A DNA stretch of 64,000 nt, from positions 1,798,001-1,862,000 of the forward strand of contig NC_006042.1 of the NCBI RefSeq assembly GCF_000002515.2. The letters are read 5' to 3'. Made by a program: the position numbers and the translations under genes. This document shows positions 19,206-33,726 of this stretch, piece after piece; within the stretch, counting starts at the first letter, position 1; every line of letters begins with the position of its first letter. Origin of the DNA: Kluyveromyces lactis (Eukaryota; Ascomycota; Saccharomycetes; Saccharomycetales; Saccharomycetaceae). The notes under the pieces are model-generated. The model saw only the letters and a program-made list of their open reading frames with translations. It was not told the origin of the DNA and ran no database searches.

Positions 19206-20435
19206 TTAATCCCTTAGAAAGTCGACCAATTTGGAGTTGAACTCTGATGGGTTATCCAAAACCAAATTGTGACCAGCTCTACTCACGATATCGAAAGTTC
19301 CATCGTAGCTTTTTCTTATACTATTGAACTCCTCTATCGCCAGCCTTCCAGCGACTTTATTCATCCAATCGTGTTCACCATAAACCAACATCAATTTTGA
19401 CACTTTAACTTTATCCAAAGAATCCATGATCGGATCATATGCTAACAGGCTTCTTGAGAATAGTTGGTTGAATATTCTGATAGAGGTATCAGTCATAATT
19501 CCCTTACCGAAAACCAATTGAAACACGTACTCCCTGTAAGGGACGCTTGGAACTCTACCATAAGAGCTATTCACATAACCCCAACAAGCTTTGGCTCCCA
19601 GGGGACCCATCCATCTTAGAGCTTTATTTTGGTATTGTAAGATAAGTTTTGGTATATTTCTTTTATTCGAGTAGTTCGATTTGCTAGGGTCTTCGGATTG
19701 TATTTCATAATCTCTTTCCGGTTCCAAATGGTTATGGATAGAAAATATGCTTCTTTCCACACCAAGTGGTGACACAAGACATAGTTTATGGACGTTATCT
19801 GGGTATTTCAAAGAGTATTTGAAAGTTAGATAGCCACCGTACGAGTGGCCAACCAAATTAATCTTGGACAATTTGTTTTCCTTTCTCCATTTTTCCAAGG
19901 CATCGACGTAATAGTCCTCATAATGAGCCAAATGTTTCTTATATTTCTCTTCATCAACCGGATTCTGCAAACGGAAATACTGACCCTTCACAGTTTCGTT
20001 GAACTCTACTCTGTCAGGTTTTTGCATAGAGTCTACTGAGAGAGGTAACTCTTTCGACAACCCGTTCCCGGGCAAATCTACAGCGTAGACATCTTTCAAG
20101 GACAACGAAAGCTGCTCGAAATTCCTGAAAAATGTCATTGACGATGCAGCATACCCATGGATCATCAAAGTAGGTACCCCCACTGCTTTTGCCGTAGGAT
20201 TCGAGATCCGCCATTGGTTGATCTCGCCCAATAGCATCGAATTTTCGACAGATATCCCGGAATCAAACTGCAATTGGTCCATAAGATTCTGTTGCAAATG
20301 CTTCAAACTACCCTTTGCATCGTAATTTAAACTATTCCACCACTGTTTCCAGCCAGAACGCTTCAAAGAGAGCTCGTCTGGTTGCGACATTCCTTTCCTC
20401 AACAGCCTCAATGCCAAGCTTCTGCGAACTGTCAT
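19206..20435 (-). CDS. ICT1: Alpha/beta-hydrolase, Ict1/Ecm18/Cld1 (CGI-58) family
   Basis: The 409-residue protein has the alpha/beta-hydrolase elements in order: PTLMIHGYAASSMTFFRNF, DLPGNGLS, nucleophile elbow GHSYGG near residue 197, and a catalytic histidine region GHNLVLD near residue 386, which is also the HX4D motif of CGI-58-type acyltransferases. The N terminus (MTVRRSLALRLLRKG) is basic and amphipathic, consistent with mitochondrial targeting. In S. cerevisiae Ict1 is a lysophosphatidic acid acyltransferase, Ecm18 is a poorly known paralogue and Cld1 is the mitochondrial cardiolipin phospholipase. By position this gene is co-orthologous to ICT1 (YLR099C) and ECM18 (YDR125C). Which activity it has cannot be read from sequence. 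Confidence 0.9.
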   Translation of the reverse strand: MTVRRSLALRLLRKGMSQPDELSLKRSGWKQWWNSLNYDAKGSLKHLQQNLMDQLQFDSGISVENSMLLGEINQWRISNPTAKAVGVPTLMIHGYAASSMTFFRNFEQLSLSLKDVYAVDLPGNGLSKELPLSVDSMQKPDRVEFNETVKGQYFRLQNPVDEEKYKKHLAHYEDYYVDALEKWRKENKLSKINLVGHSYGGYLTFKYSLKYPDNVHKLCLVSPLGVERSIFSIHNHLEPERDYEIQSEDPSKSNYSNKRNIPKLILQYQNKALRWMGPLGAKACWGYVNSSYGRVPSVPYREYVFQLVFGKGIMTDTSIRIFNQLFSRSLLAYDPIMDSLDKVKVSKLMLVYGEHDWMNKVAGRLAIEEFNSIRKSYDGTFDIVSRAGHNLVLDNPSEFNSKLVDFLRD

Positions 20436-20897
20436 ATACTTCTCATATACTTCCCCTCGAATGTTTCACCACTGAAGTCTATTCAAAAACGTAAACTGTC
20501 ACAAATGTCTGAACTTATATGGCAAGCAAGAAACCTTCAAAGTTGCCGGATAAACCACCCCGTGAACAGCTAACGGTGCTACTGTGTTTACCTGAGGCAT
20601 AAGTGCATACATTCAGTACGTAAACTTTTAAAGCTTCACGGACATTTGTCAGCTTAAAGCCTCGAGAGATATAAAGATACCCGATGGAAATACGATGGTT
20701 GATATTTTGAAAAGAAATCAAAAATCAACATACGCACATGCACACACGTACACACTCATCCCGAGGAGAAGAGGTGGGATTCGTGTCGTCCTGGGCTATG
20801 AGTTTTAAGGTATTCAGTGAGAATACAAAGTAGTGAAGAATACTAGTAGGTCTCTACGGTTATTTTAAAATTAATCTAATTTATTATAAACCGTAAT
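20436..20897. other. Divergent intergenic region ICT1/ECM18-MIM2
   Basis: Promoter region of two divergent genes for probable mitochondrial proteins. It contains a CACACA-rich stretch near 20735-20755. No specific site is convincing. Confidence 0.6.
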
Positions 20898-21257
20898 ATG
20901 AGTGAACTTTTGGCTGAAGAATTGGTCCATGAAGACGGAAGATCGGTCGATAGCCGACAGGATTTAGGTACGCCAATGGCATCTGATTTGTTGTCCACAT
21001 CGGCATCAAATGATATTAATGGAGACAGTAGCAACCAGGGCTCTGCTAGCGAGTATGATAGTGAAGAGGAGTACGATTCAGATGTAATTGATGAGTATGA
21101 GAGACAGCTTTCCGATGCTCAGCGAGAATGGGAACGTTCTTTAGAACAGCTATGGCAGGCGGTGACGTGGATTATACTACCGCTAGCGGGGAAACTTCTC
21201 GGCAGAAGAACCGCAGGCATAATATGGAGGAAGGTGATGAACCATTTATACTCTTGA
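20898..21257 (+). CDS. MIM2: Mitochondrial outer-membrane import factor Mim2
   Basis: The 119-residue product has an acidic N-terminal half (SEYDSEEEYDSDVIDEYE), the conserved block EWERSLEQLWQAVTWIILPL, one transmembrane helix (about residues 87-103) and a short basic tail (RRTAGIIWRKV). This is the layout of Mim2, which with Mim1 forms the MIM complex inserting alpha-helical proteins into the mitochondrial outer membrane. S. cerevisiae Mim2 (YLR099W-A) is 87 aa; the extra length here is N-terminal. Position immediately beyond ICT1 and divergent from it matches exactly. The ATG at 20898 is the first in the frame. Confidence 0.9.
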   Translation: MSELLAEELVHEDGRSVDSRQDLGTPMASDLLSTSASNDINGDSSNQGSASEYDSEEEYDSDVIDEYERQLSDAQREWERSLEQLWQAVTWIILPLAGKLLGRRTAGIIWRKVMNHLYS

Positions 21258-21416
21258 ATTCAATGGCATTAAAGAGTTTGGCAGGCGATTTCTCTCTTCA
21301 TCCAGGTGACGAATGAATGAATTCACGATCAAGAAAATAATTTAAAATAATAACTACGGCATATATCAATTTACATACACTATGAACCTTTCGTCATTTT
21401 CCAGCTGCGACATTGA

Positions 21417-21905
21417 TTATGATGATGATGATGAGGGTGATGATGAACCTCTTGAAAAATTAAGCAAGCCCTGACAGTACGGTTTGATGAAACTTTCATC
21501 TATGAGTCTCTCAATTGACTCCAAAATAGGAACTCCTATCATTCTAGTCTCACTTTTGGTCATCACTCCGCAGACTCGTATTAGCAGATCAATGAGTGCT
21601 GCTGTTAATGCGTGTGGGTCTAGTATTGATTTCGAACGCCCGCTCTTGGTGAATATTATCTTTAGTCTCTCGTTTAGTTGATATAATAGTTTCTCGTTCA
21701 CTTTATCCGACCCAGTTAGATTGTTCATATCATATATTATTTTAAGTTTCTCTAAGCTGAATTGTACCACTTCACATTTCATATTGTATCGCCTCATTTG
21801 AGGGATCGATAGTTCGAAACTGTTGAAGAGCCATTGTTCTCCATTACAAACTCGCAGTAAATGTTGTAAGAGTTCAATTCTCTGAGTACATCTTTCAGAC
21901 ACCAT
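21417..21905 (-). CDS. Unrecognised 162-residue protein between MIM2 and SWF1
   Basis: I do not recognise this protein. The frame has an ATG start (MVSERCTQRIELLQHLL) and is predicted to be mostly helical: hydrophobic heptad-like stretches at about 8-20, 45-60, 75-90 and a longer hydrophobic block at 100-120 (ALTAALIDLLIRVCGVM). It ends in a serine tail encoded by a short TCA repeat. No cysteine cluster, transmembrane helix or signal peptide is evident. No gene is annotated at this point in either S. cerevisiae block. It fills the gap between MIM2 (160 bp away, convergent) and SWF1 (divergent, shared promoter), which supports a real gene. It could be a fast-evolving orthologue of a known small protein. 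Confidence 0.65.
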   Translation of the reverse strand: MVSERCTQRIELLQHLLRVCNGEQWLFNSFELSIPQMRRYNMKCEVVQFSLEKLKIIYDMNNLTGSDKVNEKLLYQLNERLKIIFTKSGRSKSILDPHALTAALIDLLIRVCGVMTKSETRMIGVPILESIERLIDESFIKPYCQGLLNFSRGSSSPSSSSS

Positions 21906-22354
21906 TATGTTTCTAGCAATTTGTAGTCTGTCGCTGTGGCTCTCTGTTGATAACTCTCCTATGTTTTTCCATTCGATATTGATTCATCCTCAATGTTTCT
22001 CAATGCAGGATAATCGTGATATTCATTTTAACAATTTGATTCATTGAAAACAATGTCTTTGAGGAAGACGCATAGAAGCATAAATAGGTACTGGAGATTC
22101 TAGTAAAGTATAATTGCCAAATCACAGTCATCTGTGAGATACTTATCCCCCGGATAATATTGGTGTTCCGAGAATCTGTTGATTATTTGGAGCTTTATCT
22201 TACTAATTGCAGCTTAGAGCTTATTTAAACTAACAATCTGAGCGCTTCATTATACGCCTAATGCTGGACCAAAGTGGCTAACTGAAATTGTAATAAAACT
22301 GCTCTTGTCAAATATTAGAGCCACTGCATTAACAGGTTTTTGACACCATCTCTG
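21906..22354. other. Divergent intergenic region upstream of SWF1
   Basis: Shared promoter region of SWF1 and the unrecognised gene. No clear regulatory site seen. The SWF1 frame extends to a TTG at 22340 but the first ATG is at 22355. Confidence 0.6.
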
Positions 22355-23329
22355 ATGTTCCTGCTATTTTTGTTGTTTGTGGTGAGCCAGGTTGGCTTAC
22401 TAGTATTCTCACCGAAATTTAAGGATTTGATCTTGTTTCGATGGTACTACCAGCACATCTACTACCCATTATTTACTGACTACACTCGTTATAGATGGAA
22501 GTACTGGTTGGTTCCTGGGTTCTATGCCTGCATCTTGATATTCTGTGTCCATCTTTTCTACAACAAGTTAAACGACACAGTCAATCCATATCTATATTCC
22601 CTTGAGAAAGCGTTTATCCCAATTACCATTGCATTTACATCATTGACAGGAGTAGCCTCCGTCTTTGTTAAACCTCTCGGGCTTCAGGCGGGCCCTCAAT
22701 TTCAGCCTGATTACATCATATTCCATCCCTCTGCGGTTTGTCAAACGTGTAAAACCATCAAGGTACCGAGATCCAAACATTGCCCAATTTGTGAGCGATG
22801 CATTCCATTACATGATCACCATTGCATATGGATCAATAATTGTGTTGGGTATGGCAATTATGAGTACTTCTACTCGTTTCTATTGTCAAATTGTTTGTTA
22901 TTAACCTACGCCTCTCTAAGATTGTTAACACTCTTCAGAATAACTGCATTCAAGAAAGACAAATTTTTCCTATCCTTATTCTTATTGACCACTGCATTCT
23001 CCCTAATTGCCATTGTATTCACCTACTATCAATTGAAGTTGGTAAACGACGGAATGACCAACAACGAGCAGGACAAATGGTATCTAGTACAAGAATACAT
23101 GAGGAATGGGAATCTTGTGAAGGACATGGATGGTGTCCTGTATTACAGATCGATGAGCACTGATGCACAAACAGCAGAACCGATTTTTTACTCGACTAAT
23201 TTGTACGACCATTCCAAATATCATCTCATAAACCCAGCTAAGATCCTCAGTCATGAAGAAATAATCAATCTTTATGACAGAGGGAGTTTTTTGGATAATT
23301 TGAAGGAAAGGATTCATCTCCTCGATTGA
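22355..23329 (+). CDS. SWF1: DHHC protein S-palmitoyltransferase Swf1
   Basis: The 324-residue protein from the ATG at 22355 has an N-terminal hydrophobic segment (MFLLFLLFVVSQVGLLVF), two further membrane helices (about 45-65 and 80-105), a cysteine-rich DHHC domain (residues about 127-178: CQTCKTIKVPRSKHCPICER, then HDHHCIWINNCVG) and two more membrane helices. The C-terminal block NNEQDKWYLVQEYMRNG and STNLYDHSKYHLINP are closely similar to S. cerevisiae Swf1. Swf1 is an ER enzyme that palmitoylates SNAREs such as Tlg1, Snc1 and Syn8 and some mannosyltransferases. Orientation and position beside ARO1 match YDR126W. Confidence 0.95.
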   Translation: MFLLFLLFVVSQVGLLVFSPKFKDLILFRWYYQHIYYPLFTDYTRYRWKYWLVPGFYACILIFCVHLFYNKLNDTVNPYLYSLEKAFIPITIAFTSLTGVASVFVKPLGLQAGPQFQPDYIIFHPSAVCQTCKTIKVPRSKHCPICERCIPLHDHHCIWINNCVGYGNYEYFYSFLLSNCLLLTYASLRLLTLFRITAFKKDKFFLSLFLLTTAFSLIAIVFTYYQLKLVNDGMTNNEQDKWYLVQEYMRNGNLVKDMDGVLYYRSMSTDAQTAEPIFYSTNLYDHSKYHLINPAKILSHEEIINLYDRGSFLDNLKERIHLLD

Positions 23330-28568
<5,239 letters not shown>

Positions 28569-28827
28569 ATAAAACATTAGATACATTTAAACTTCAAATA
28601 ACGTCACGAATGATTAATAATAGCTTTCTAACTCCCCTTTTTATGTATGTCTAATCCACTATTTGTTAATATTCCTTAAAGCATTATTAACTGTTGATAG
28701 GAAAAAATGAATCATGAATATATAATGAAACAAAGCACAATTCAATAGGAAACATCATTCGTATATTGAATTCTAGTAAGGTTCGTGTTTTTTAGAGGTT
28801 TCGATATAAGCCACACTTTGAGATTGA

Positions 28828-31800
28828 ATGTCTGAATACGTAGGGGAAGGTCCTTACTCATCACCAACCTTCGGGAAATCACTTTCTCTTCGGGTTGATG
28901 GTGGATTTAATGCTGTTTCTATCAATCCATCTGGTAGAGATGTCGTATTAGCCAGTCGAAAGGGCCTTTATGTGGTAGACTTGGATGATCCTTTCTCAGA
29001 GCCTCGATGGTTACACCATCTCACGTCTTGGGAGGTTGCTGACGTGCAGTGGTGCCCGCATCCGGCCAAGCATCACTGGGTTATATCTACGTCGAATCAA
29101 AAAGCAATTGTATGGAATCTATCTAGAAGCTCTTCTAAAGCAGTGGAGCATGTATTACATGGCCATTTCAGAGCCATTACAGATATAAATTTCCACCCGT
29201 TGCAACCAGAAATCCTAGCTACTAGTTCAATTGATACTTACGCCCTGGCTTGGGATATGAGAAGCCCCAAGAAGCCTTATTTTAGAACCAGTAACTGGAG
29301 ATCTGGTGCTGCACAAGTCAAATGGAATCACAAAAATTCCAATGTATTAGCAACCTCGCACTCGAATATCGTGTATGTTTGGGATGTAAGAAAGGGTACA
29401 TCTCCGTTATCTGTATTAGAAGGTCATAGCGGAAGCGTTAATAGCATCGACTTCAATCCATTCAACGAAACCGAAATCATGTCAAGTGGGAATGACGGAA
29501 CGGTAAAGTTCTGGGATTATAATAAAGTTGAAGATGAACTACAGATGACAATTACCACAGAGTTTCCTGTGTGGAGAGGACGATATCTCCCGTTTGGGGA
29601 CGGATATTGCATCATGCCGATGATAGGAGGAAATAATTCTGTATATTTGGCGAACTCTTTTCATGACTCAGGCAATTCTGAGTCAAGGACTACCAAACTA
29701 CAGCCAACGTACGTTTTCAAGGGGCATACAGATAGAGTCACGGACTTCTTATGGAGATCGAGGCACAGTCAAAATACCATCATTGATGACAGAGAATTCC
29801 AATTGGTTACTTGGTCCAAAGATTGCGATTTAAGACTATGGCCAGTACCCGATATGGTTTACGACAAAGTTCACTACGAATGTGGCAAAGAGCTGCCGGA
29901 GAAGCTACCAGATTATGATTACGACACTTTTAGATCAGAACCTGAAAATAATATAGTAGATCCCCGGTACACAAATATAGAAATTCCGAAGGAAACCTTT
30001 GTTACAAAATCCGGACTACGCCAATGGAAAGCTGACAACAATATAGATCAACTACAATGGATTTCGGGTGTGAGAATGCATAACGAAGATTCACCGCATG
30101 ATCTATTTGAAGAGGTGAGTTTAAACAATCTTGGAGAAGAAGTCACTTCCGTTGGGCACAAGTTCCCTAGAATTGTTTTTGAAAAAATTTCGGTTTCGAC
30201 AGGAGAGTTAATTATTACTTTAAATGGTCCATGGGTGGAAGAAGATCCAGAAAAATACATTTTCATGCGTATTATTATTAACTTCCCGCCAAACTACCCC
30301 ATGAAAGGAAATGAACCTGCGTTCAAGATTGAAGAGAACAGGGAATTAAAAGAACATCAAAAAACTCAGATAATGGAACGACTAAGAGAAATCAGCAAAA
30401 AATATGTCGATGCAAATCGATATTGCCTTGAGCCGTGTTTACAGTACCTACTTGGAGAAGAAGTTAACTTGGATATTTCCGACATGGAGGACGACAATAA
30501 AATTTTCAGCTTTGATTTCGAAGATGTAACTTCTTTAGATAGATCATCTTTGGGTTCATCTGATGATCATAGCGATGCTCCTACAGAGATTTCTTCTGTA
30601 TCAGATGTTGAATTCGCTGTCGGGGATGGTTCTTTGCAATTGTATTCTAGTACACCAGAACCAAAATTTGATAGCACACCTGTCCCCAACGGTTGTGGAG
30701 CAGTTTGGACCGCTCAAGGAACCCTTGTTTGCTTCTTTAGAGCTGAGAATAAAACTGAAAAAAAGCAACACGCCATAATCAATGTTGGTAGAACTGGTAT
30801 TGGAGGTTTTGTGAGATCAAAAAATGTCCAGAGTGCGTCACAAACTTTGAAGGATAACGTATCGGGAAAACAAAGAAAGCCAAAAACTTATAGAGAAGCG
30901 CTATCCATAAACTCACAACATGCCAGTGAATCACTAAATCAATCATCAGATTCGGATTCAGATGATAGTGATGATAGCTATGCTGAGTTCTTGGATGATA
31001 TATTGAAAAATGATCTCACACTAAGGACTAGGATGCCAATGATGCCACGCATATTCCGTGATGAGACGAAATCTACTACGAGTGTATCCGGAAAAACCAC
31101 CGATTCAAATAAAAAAAGCAAGTCATCTATAGTCGTTCAAGATTTTAAAAGTTTGATTCCCGACAAAAAAGAGCTAGCTGAACAGTATATTTTATTTCGG
31201 GAAACTCCTGAATTTGTTGCGAAGTACAATGCAGGCATTGCGGAAAGTTACGGCTATGAAGATATCGCGCAATGCTGGAGAATGATTTCTAATGTTTTAA
31301 TAGGAAGAGGAGATAACGATTTCTACAATTATGATTGGGACCAGCATTCATTGGGTGGTAAACTTTTAGTGAAAAGACTATTCGAGTATTTTGAGAAGTG
31401 CCAAAATCTTCAAATGCTTGCAATGATGAGCTGCATCTTTGCTACGCTTGGAAGGCCAGATCAGAAAACAAATTATAAACTAGTTCCGCCTACTTTATCA
31501 GAAAACATCATTACATTTTATAACAATGAATACGAGCCATCGCCACATGTTCATTCCACTCACGGATCGTTCTACTCTAATGACACAGGTACACAAAATG
31601 CGAGAATGAGATATGGCACCAATCAAGCCTCATTGAACGATGGCTCTTCTATCATATCTGATGATTATTTCCATCAAAATCATCATGCTAACGGAAACAA
31701 GAACGGGAAATCCCATAATAATATGAACAATGGGTATGTAGAAACTGAAGCGACAATTCCCGATATCAAGATCAAACTAATTCATGACGATGTTTTGGAT

Positions 31801-32229
31801 CTTGCCTACCAAGGTCTGGAACCTTCGTTGGTAGATCCGAAATGTGAAACCAAGTTCAGACAATATAGAACGCAATATGCAGAGATACTTTATATATGGG
31901 GGTTGCCTATGGATAGGGCCGAGTTGTTGAAGTTTAATGTAAATTTAAACACAGAACCTGAATACTTGCATGGGATCGAACAAGATTCGGGATTGGATAT
32001 TTACAAAGGTGTATCGAATAGGTGGATTGAATCTAACCACGGACACACTCAACAAAACTGTAGCTACTGTGGCCTCAAAGCCGGTAGATTGGTGTTCGTA
32101 TGCGGTAATTGTCAGCACGTGACTCACAGGACTTGCGCAGAAAAATGGTGGAAAATTGGCGATGAGTGCCCCTCTGGGTGTAGTTGCGACTGTATAAAGA
32201 ACTTCGATGTCAGCGAACCACTTATATAA
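28828..32229 (+). CDS. MTC5: SEACAT/GATOR2 subunit Mtc5 (Sea3, WDR59 orthologue)
   Basis: The 1133-residue protein has a seven-bladed WD40 propeller (residues about 10-345, for example LEGHSGSVNSIDFNPFNE), an RWD domain (about 440-550, TGELIITLNGPWVEEDPEKY), an acidic Ser-rich linker with DSDSDDSDDS, and a C-terminal RING-like zinc domain (CSYCGLKAGRLVFVCGNC, then HRTCAEKWW and the CPSGCSCDC end). This order is diagnostic of Mtc5/WDR59. The SEACAT subcomplex at the vacuole opposes SEACIT and so promotes TORC1 signalling. S. cerevisiae Mtc5 is 1148 aa (YDR128W), immediately after ARO1 as here. Confidence 0.96.
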   Translation: MSEYVGEGPYSSPTFGKSLSLRVDGGFNAVSINPSGRDVVLASRKGLYVVDLDDPFSEPRWLHHLTSWEVADVQWCPHPAKHHWVISTSNQKAIVWNLSRSSSKAVEHVLHGHFRAITDINFHPLQPEILATSSIDTYALAWDMRSPKKPYFRTSNWRSGAAQVKWNHKNSNVLATSHSNIVYVWDVRKGTSPLSVLEGHSGSVNSIDFNPFNETEIMSSGNDGTVKFWDYNKVEDELQMTITTEFPVWRGRYLPFGDGYCIMPMIGGNNSVYLANSFHDSGNSESRTTKLQPTYVFKGHTDRVTDFLWRSRHSQNTIIDDREFQLVTWSKDCDLRLWPVPDMVYDKVHYECGKELPEKLPDYDYDTFRSEPENNIVDPRYTNIEIPKETFVTKSGLRQWKADNNIDQLQWISGVRMHNEDSPHDLFEEVSLNNLGEEVTSVGHKFPRIVFEKISVSTGELIITLNGPWVEEDPEKYIFMRIIINFPPNYPMKGNEPAFKIEENRELKEHQKTQIMERLREISKKYVDANRYCLEPCLQYLLGEEVNLDISDMEDDNKIFSFDFEDVTSLDRSSLGSSDDHSDAPTEISSVSDVEFAVGDGSLQLYSSTPEPKFDSTPVPNGCGAVWTAQGTLVCFFRAENKTEKKQHAIINVGRTGIGGFVRSKNVQSASQTLKDNVSGKQRKPKTYREALSINSQHASESLNQSSDSDSDDSDDSYAEFLDDILKNDLTLRTRMPMMPRIFRDETKSTTSVSGKTTDSNKKSKSSIVVQDFKSLIPDKKELAEQYILFRETPEFVAKYNAGIAESYGYEDIAQCWRMISNVLIGRGDNDFYNYDWDQHSLGGKLLVKRLFEYFEKCQNLQMLAMMSCIFATLGRPDQKTNYKLVPPTLSENIITFYNNEYEPSPHVHSTHGSFYSNDTGTQNARMRYGTNQASLNDGSSIISDDYFHQNHHANGNKNGKSHNNMNNGYVETEATIPDIKIKLIHDDVLDLAYQGLEPSLVDPKCETKFRQYRTQYAEILYIWGLPMDRAELLKFNVNLNTEPEYLHGIEQDSGLDIYKGVSNRWIESNHGHTQQNCSYCGLKAGRLVFVCGNCQHVTHRTCAEKWWKIGDECPSGCSCDCIKNFDVSEPLI

Positions 32230-32318
32230 AATGCATCTTATGTAGCAGTGTCTTATCGTTCATCTTCTTTTAACCATCAGTCGTTGATACACCTTCTTTC
32301 CTGGGTTTTAATGATATT

Positions 32319-32325
32319 TAAACGA
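32319..32325 (-). promoter_or_regulatory. Candidate sterol regulatory element upstream of ERG27
   Basis: Reverse-strand TCGTTTA fits the Upc2/Ecm22 core TCGTWTA. It lies about 165 bp upstream of the ERG27 start in a 259-bp spacer. A seven-base motif alone is weak evidence. Confidence 0.3.
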
Positions 32326-32488
32326 GATGATAAACCTTCCGGAATTCTGAAAGAACTAGAAAACCAAATAGATGGTGATGATGATGCGACACAAGCGAAA
32401 AATTCCAGGCTACAGGAACCGTTCCCGTCCATTAGCACTGATTTACGTATACTAGTAGCTATTGAGTACCAATAATTTCAAAACCAGC

Positions 32489-33529
32489 ATGTCTTCGTCA
32501 AAGGTAGCAGTGGTCACTGGTACAAACAGTAATTTAGGTTTGAATATCGTATATCGGTTGATTGAGAGAAGCGAGCCAGAGGACAACCTCACGATAGTTG
32601 TGACATCAAGAACATTACCTAGGGTTCGTGAATGCATTGATTTAATTAAGGCTTTTGTCAATACCATTAATAGGACTGGCTCTGTAGATTATGATTACCT
32701 GCTGGTTGATTTTACCAACATGATCAGCATTCTTGATGCCCACTACAGCTTGTCAAAAAGATACGATCACATCAATTACTTCTTTGTGAATGCAGCTCAA
32801 GGAGTTTACTCAGGGATTGACTGGTTGGGTGCAGTGAAAGAGGTCTTCTCCAGTCCACTGGAGGCCGTCACAAACCCAACATATAAAATTCAACGAGTGG
32901 GAGTCAAATCAAAGGACGGGATGGGGCTTGTGTTCCAGGCAAACGTGTTTGGACCATATTATCTAATTCAAAAACTGCTTCCGTTACTCCAGGCTGGACA
33001 AGGTACTGTCGTTTGGGTCTCTAGTATCATGTCCGCTCCTAAATATTTGTCTTTACAAGATATTCAGCTATTGGAATCCGATGTTTCTTATGAAGGTTCA
33101 AAAAGATTAGTTGATTTGTTACATTCTGCAACATATAAAGAGATGAAAAAGCTCGGAATCCGCCAATATCTCACCCATCCTGGTATTTTTACCAGTCTCT
33201 CATTTTTCCAATATTTGAATGTTTTCACCTACTATGGTATGCTCTTCTTATTCTATCTGGCCAGATGGATTGGTTCACCTTGGCACAACATACAAGGATA
33301 CAAAGCAGCCAATGCTCCTGTATATGTAGCAACAATGGCTAATCCGCACTTTGAGAAGGAGCAAATGAAATACGGATCGGCAACTTTTAGAGACGGTTTA
33401 GAATATATTAAAACTGATGAAGTTGATACAACCGGCTGTGAAGATGTGTATAAATACATCTCCAATTTGAAACTGCAATGGGATGAAAAGTTAAAAGACC
33501 AGATTAAGCCTACAAGGATACCATTATAA
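32489..33529 (+). CDS. ERG27: 3-keto-steroid reductase Erg27
   Basis: The 346-residue product starts at the ATG at 32489 (MSSSKVAVVTGTNSNLGLNI); an upstream in-frame TTG is not used as a start in yeast nuclear genes. The N-terminal VTGTNSNLGLNI is the short-chain dehydrogenase NAD(P)H motif, FVNAAQG corresponds to the NAG strand, and SYEGSKRLVDLL carries the catalytic YXXXK near residue 201. Erg27 reduces the C-3 ketone during C-4 demethylation of ergosterol precursors, in a complex with Erg25, Erg26 and Erg28 at the ER and lipid droplets. S. cerevisiae Erg27 is 347 aa. It is convergent with SAC6. Confidence 0.96.
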   Translation: MSSSKVAVVTGTNSNLGLNIVYRLIERSEPEDNLTIVVTSRTLPRVRECIDLIKAFVNTINRTGSVDYDYLLVDFTNMISILDAHYSLSKRYDHINYFFVNAAQGVYSGIDWLGAVKEVFSSPLEAVTNPTYKIQRVGVKSKDGMGLVFQANVFGPYYLIQKLLPLLQAGQGTVVWVSSIMSAPKYLSLQDIQLLESDVSYEGSKRLVDLLHSATYKEMKKLGIRQYLTHPGIFTSLSFFQYLNVFTYYGMLFLFYLARWIGSPWHNIQGYKAANAPVYVATMANPHFEKEQMKYGSATFRDGLEYIKTDEVDTTGCEDVYKYISNLKLQWDEKLKDQIKPTRIPL

Positions 33530-33726
33530 ATTTTACATAATTCAAATAAATCGTGTAGAATTATTGTTTATCGTAATGTTGCGTGCGAGTTGCTTATAAG
33601 TTACATATTAGATGAAGGATCATTTGAAAGTAGTCACATACTATTTGAAAGTGAGGACTTAAGGATTCGAAAATACATATACAGACTTTAGAGCTGAAGT
33701 ACAGTAAATCTTGAAATATCGCTGTA

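Noticed and set aside
22201-22214. TACTAAT followed by TTGCAG as an intron 3' end upstream of SWF1
   Set aside because: SWF1 already has a complete family-matching N terminus at the ATG at 22355, and no suitable 5' splice site with an upstream exon was seen.
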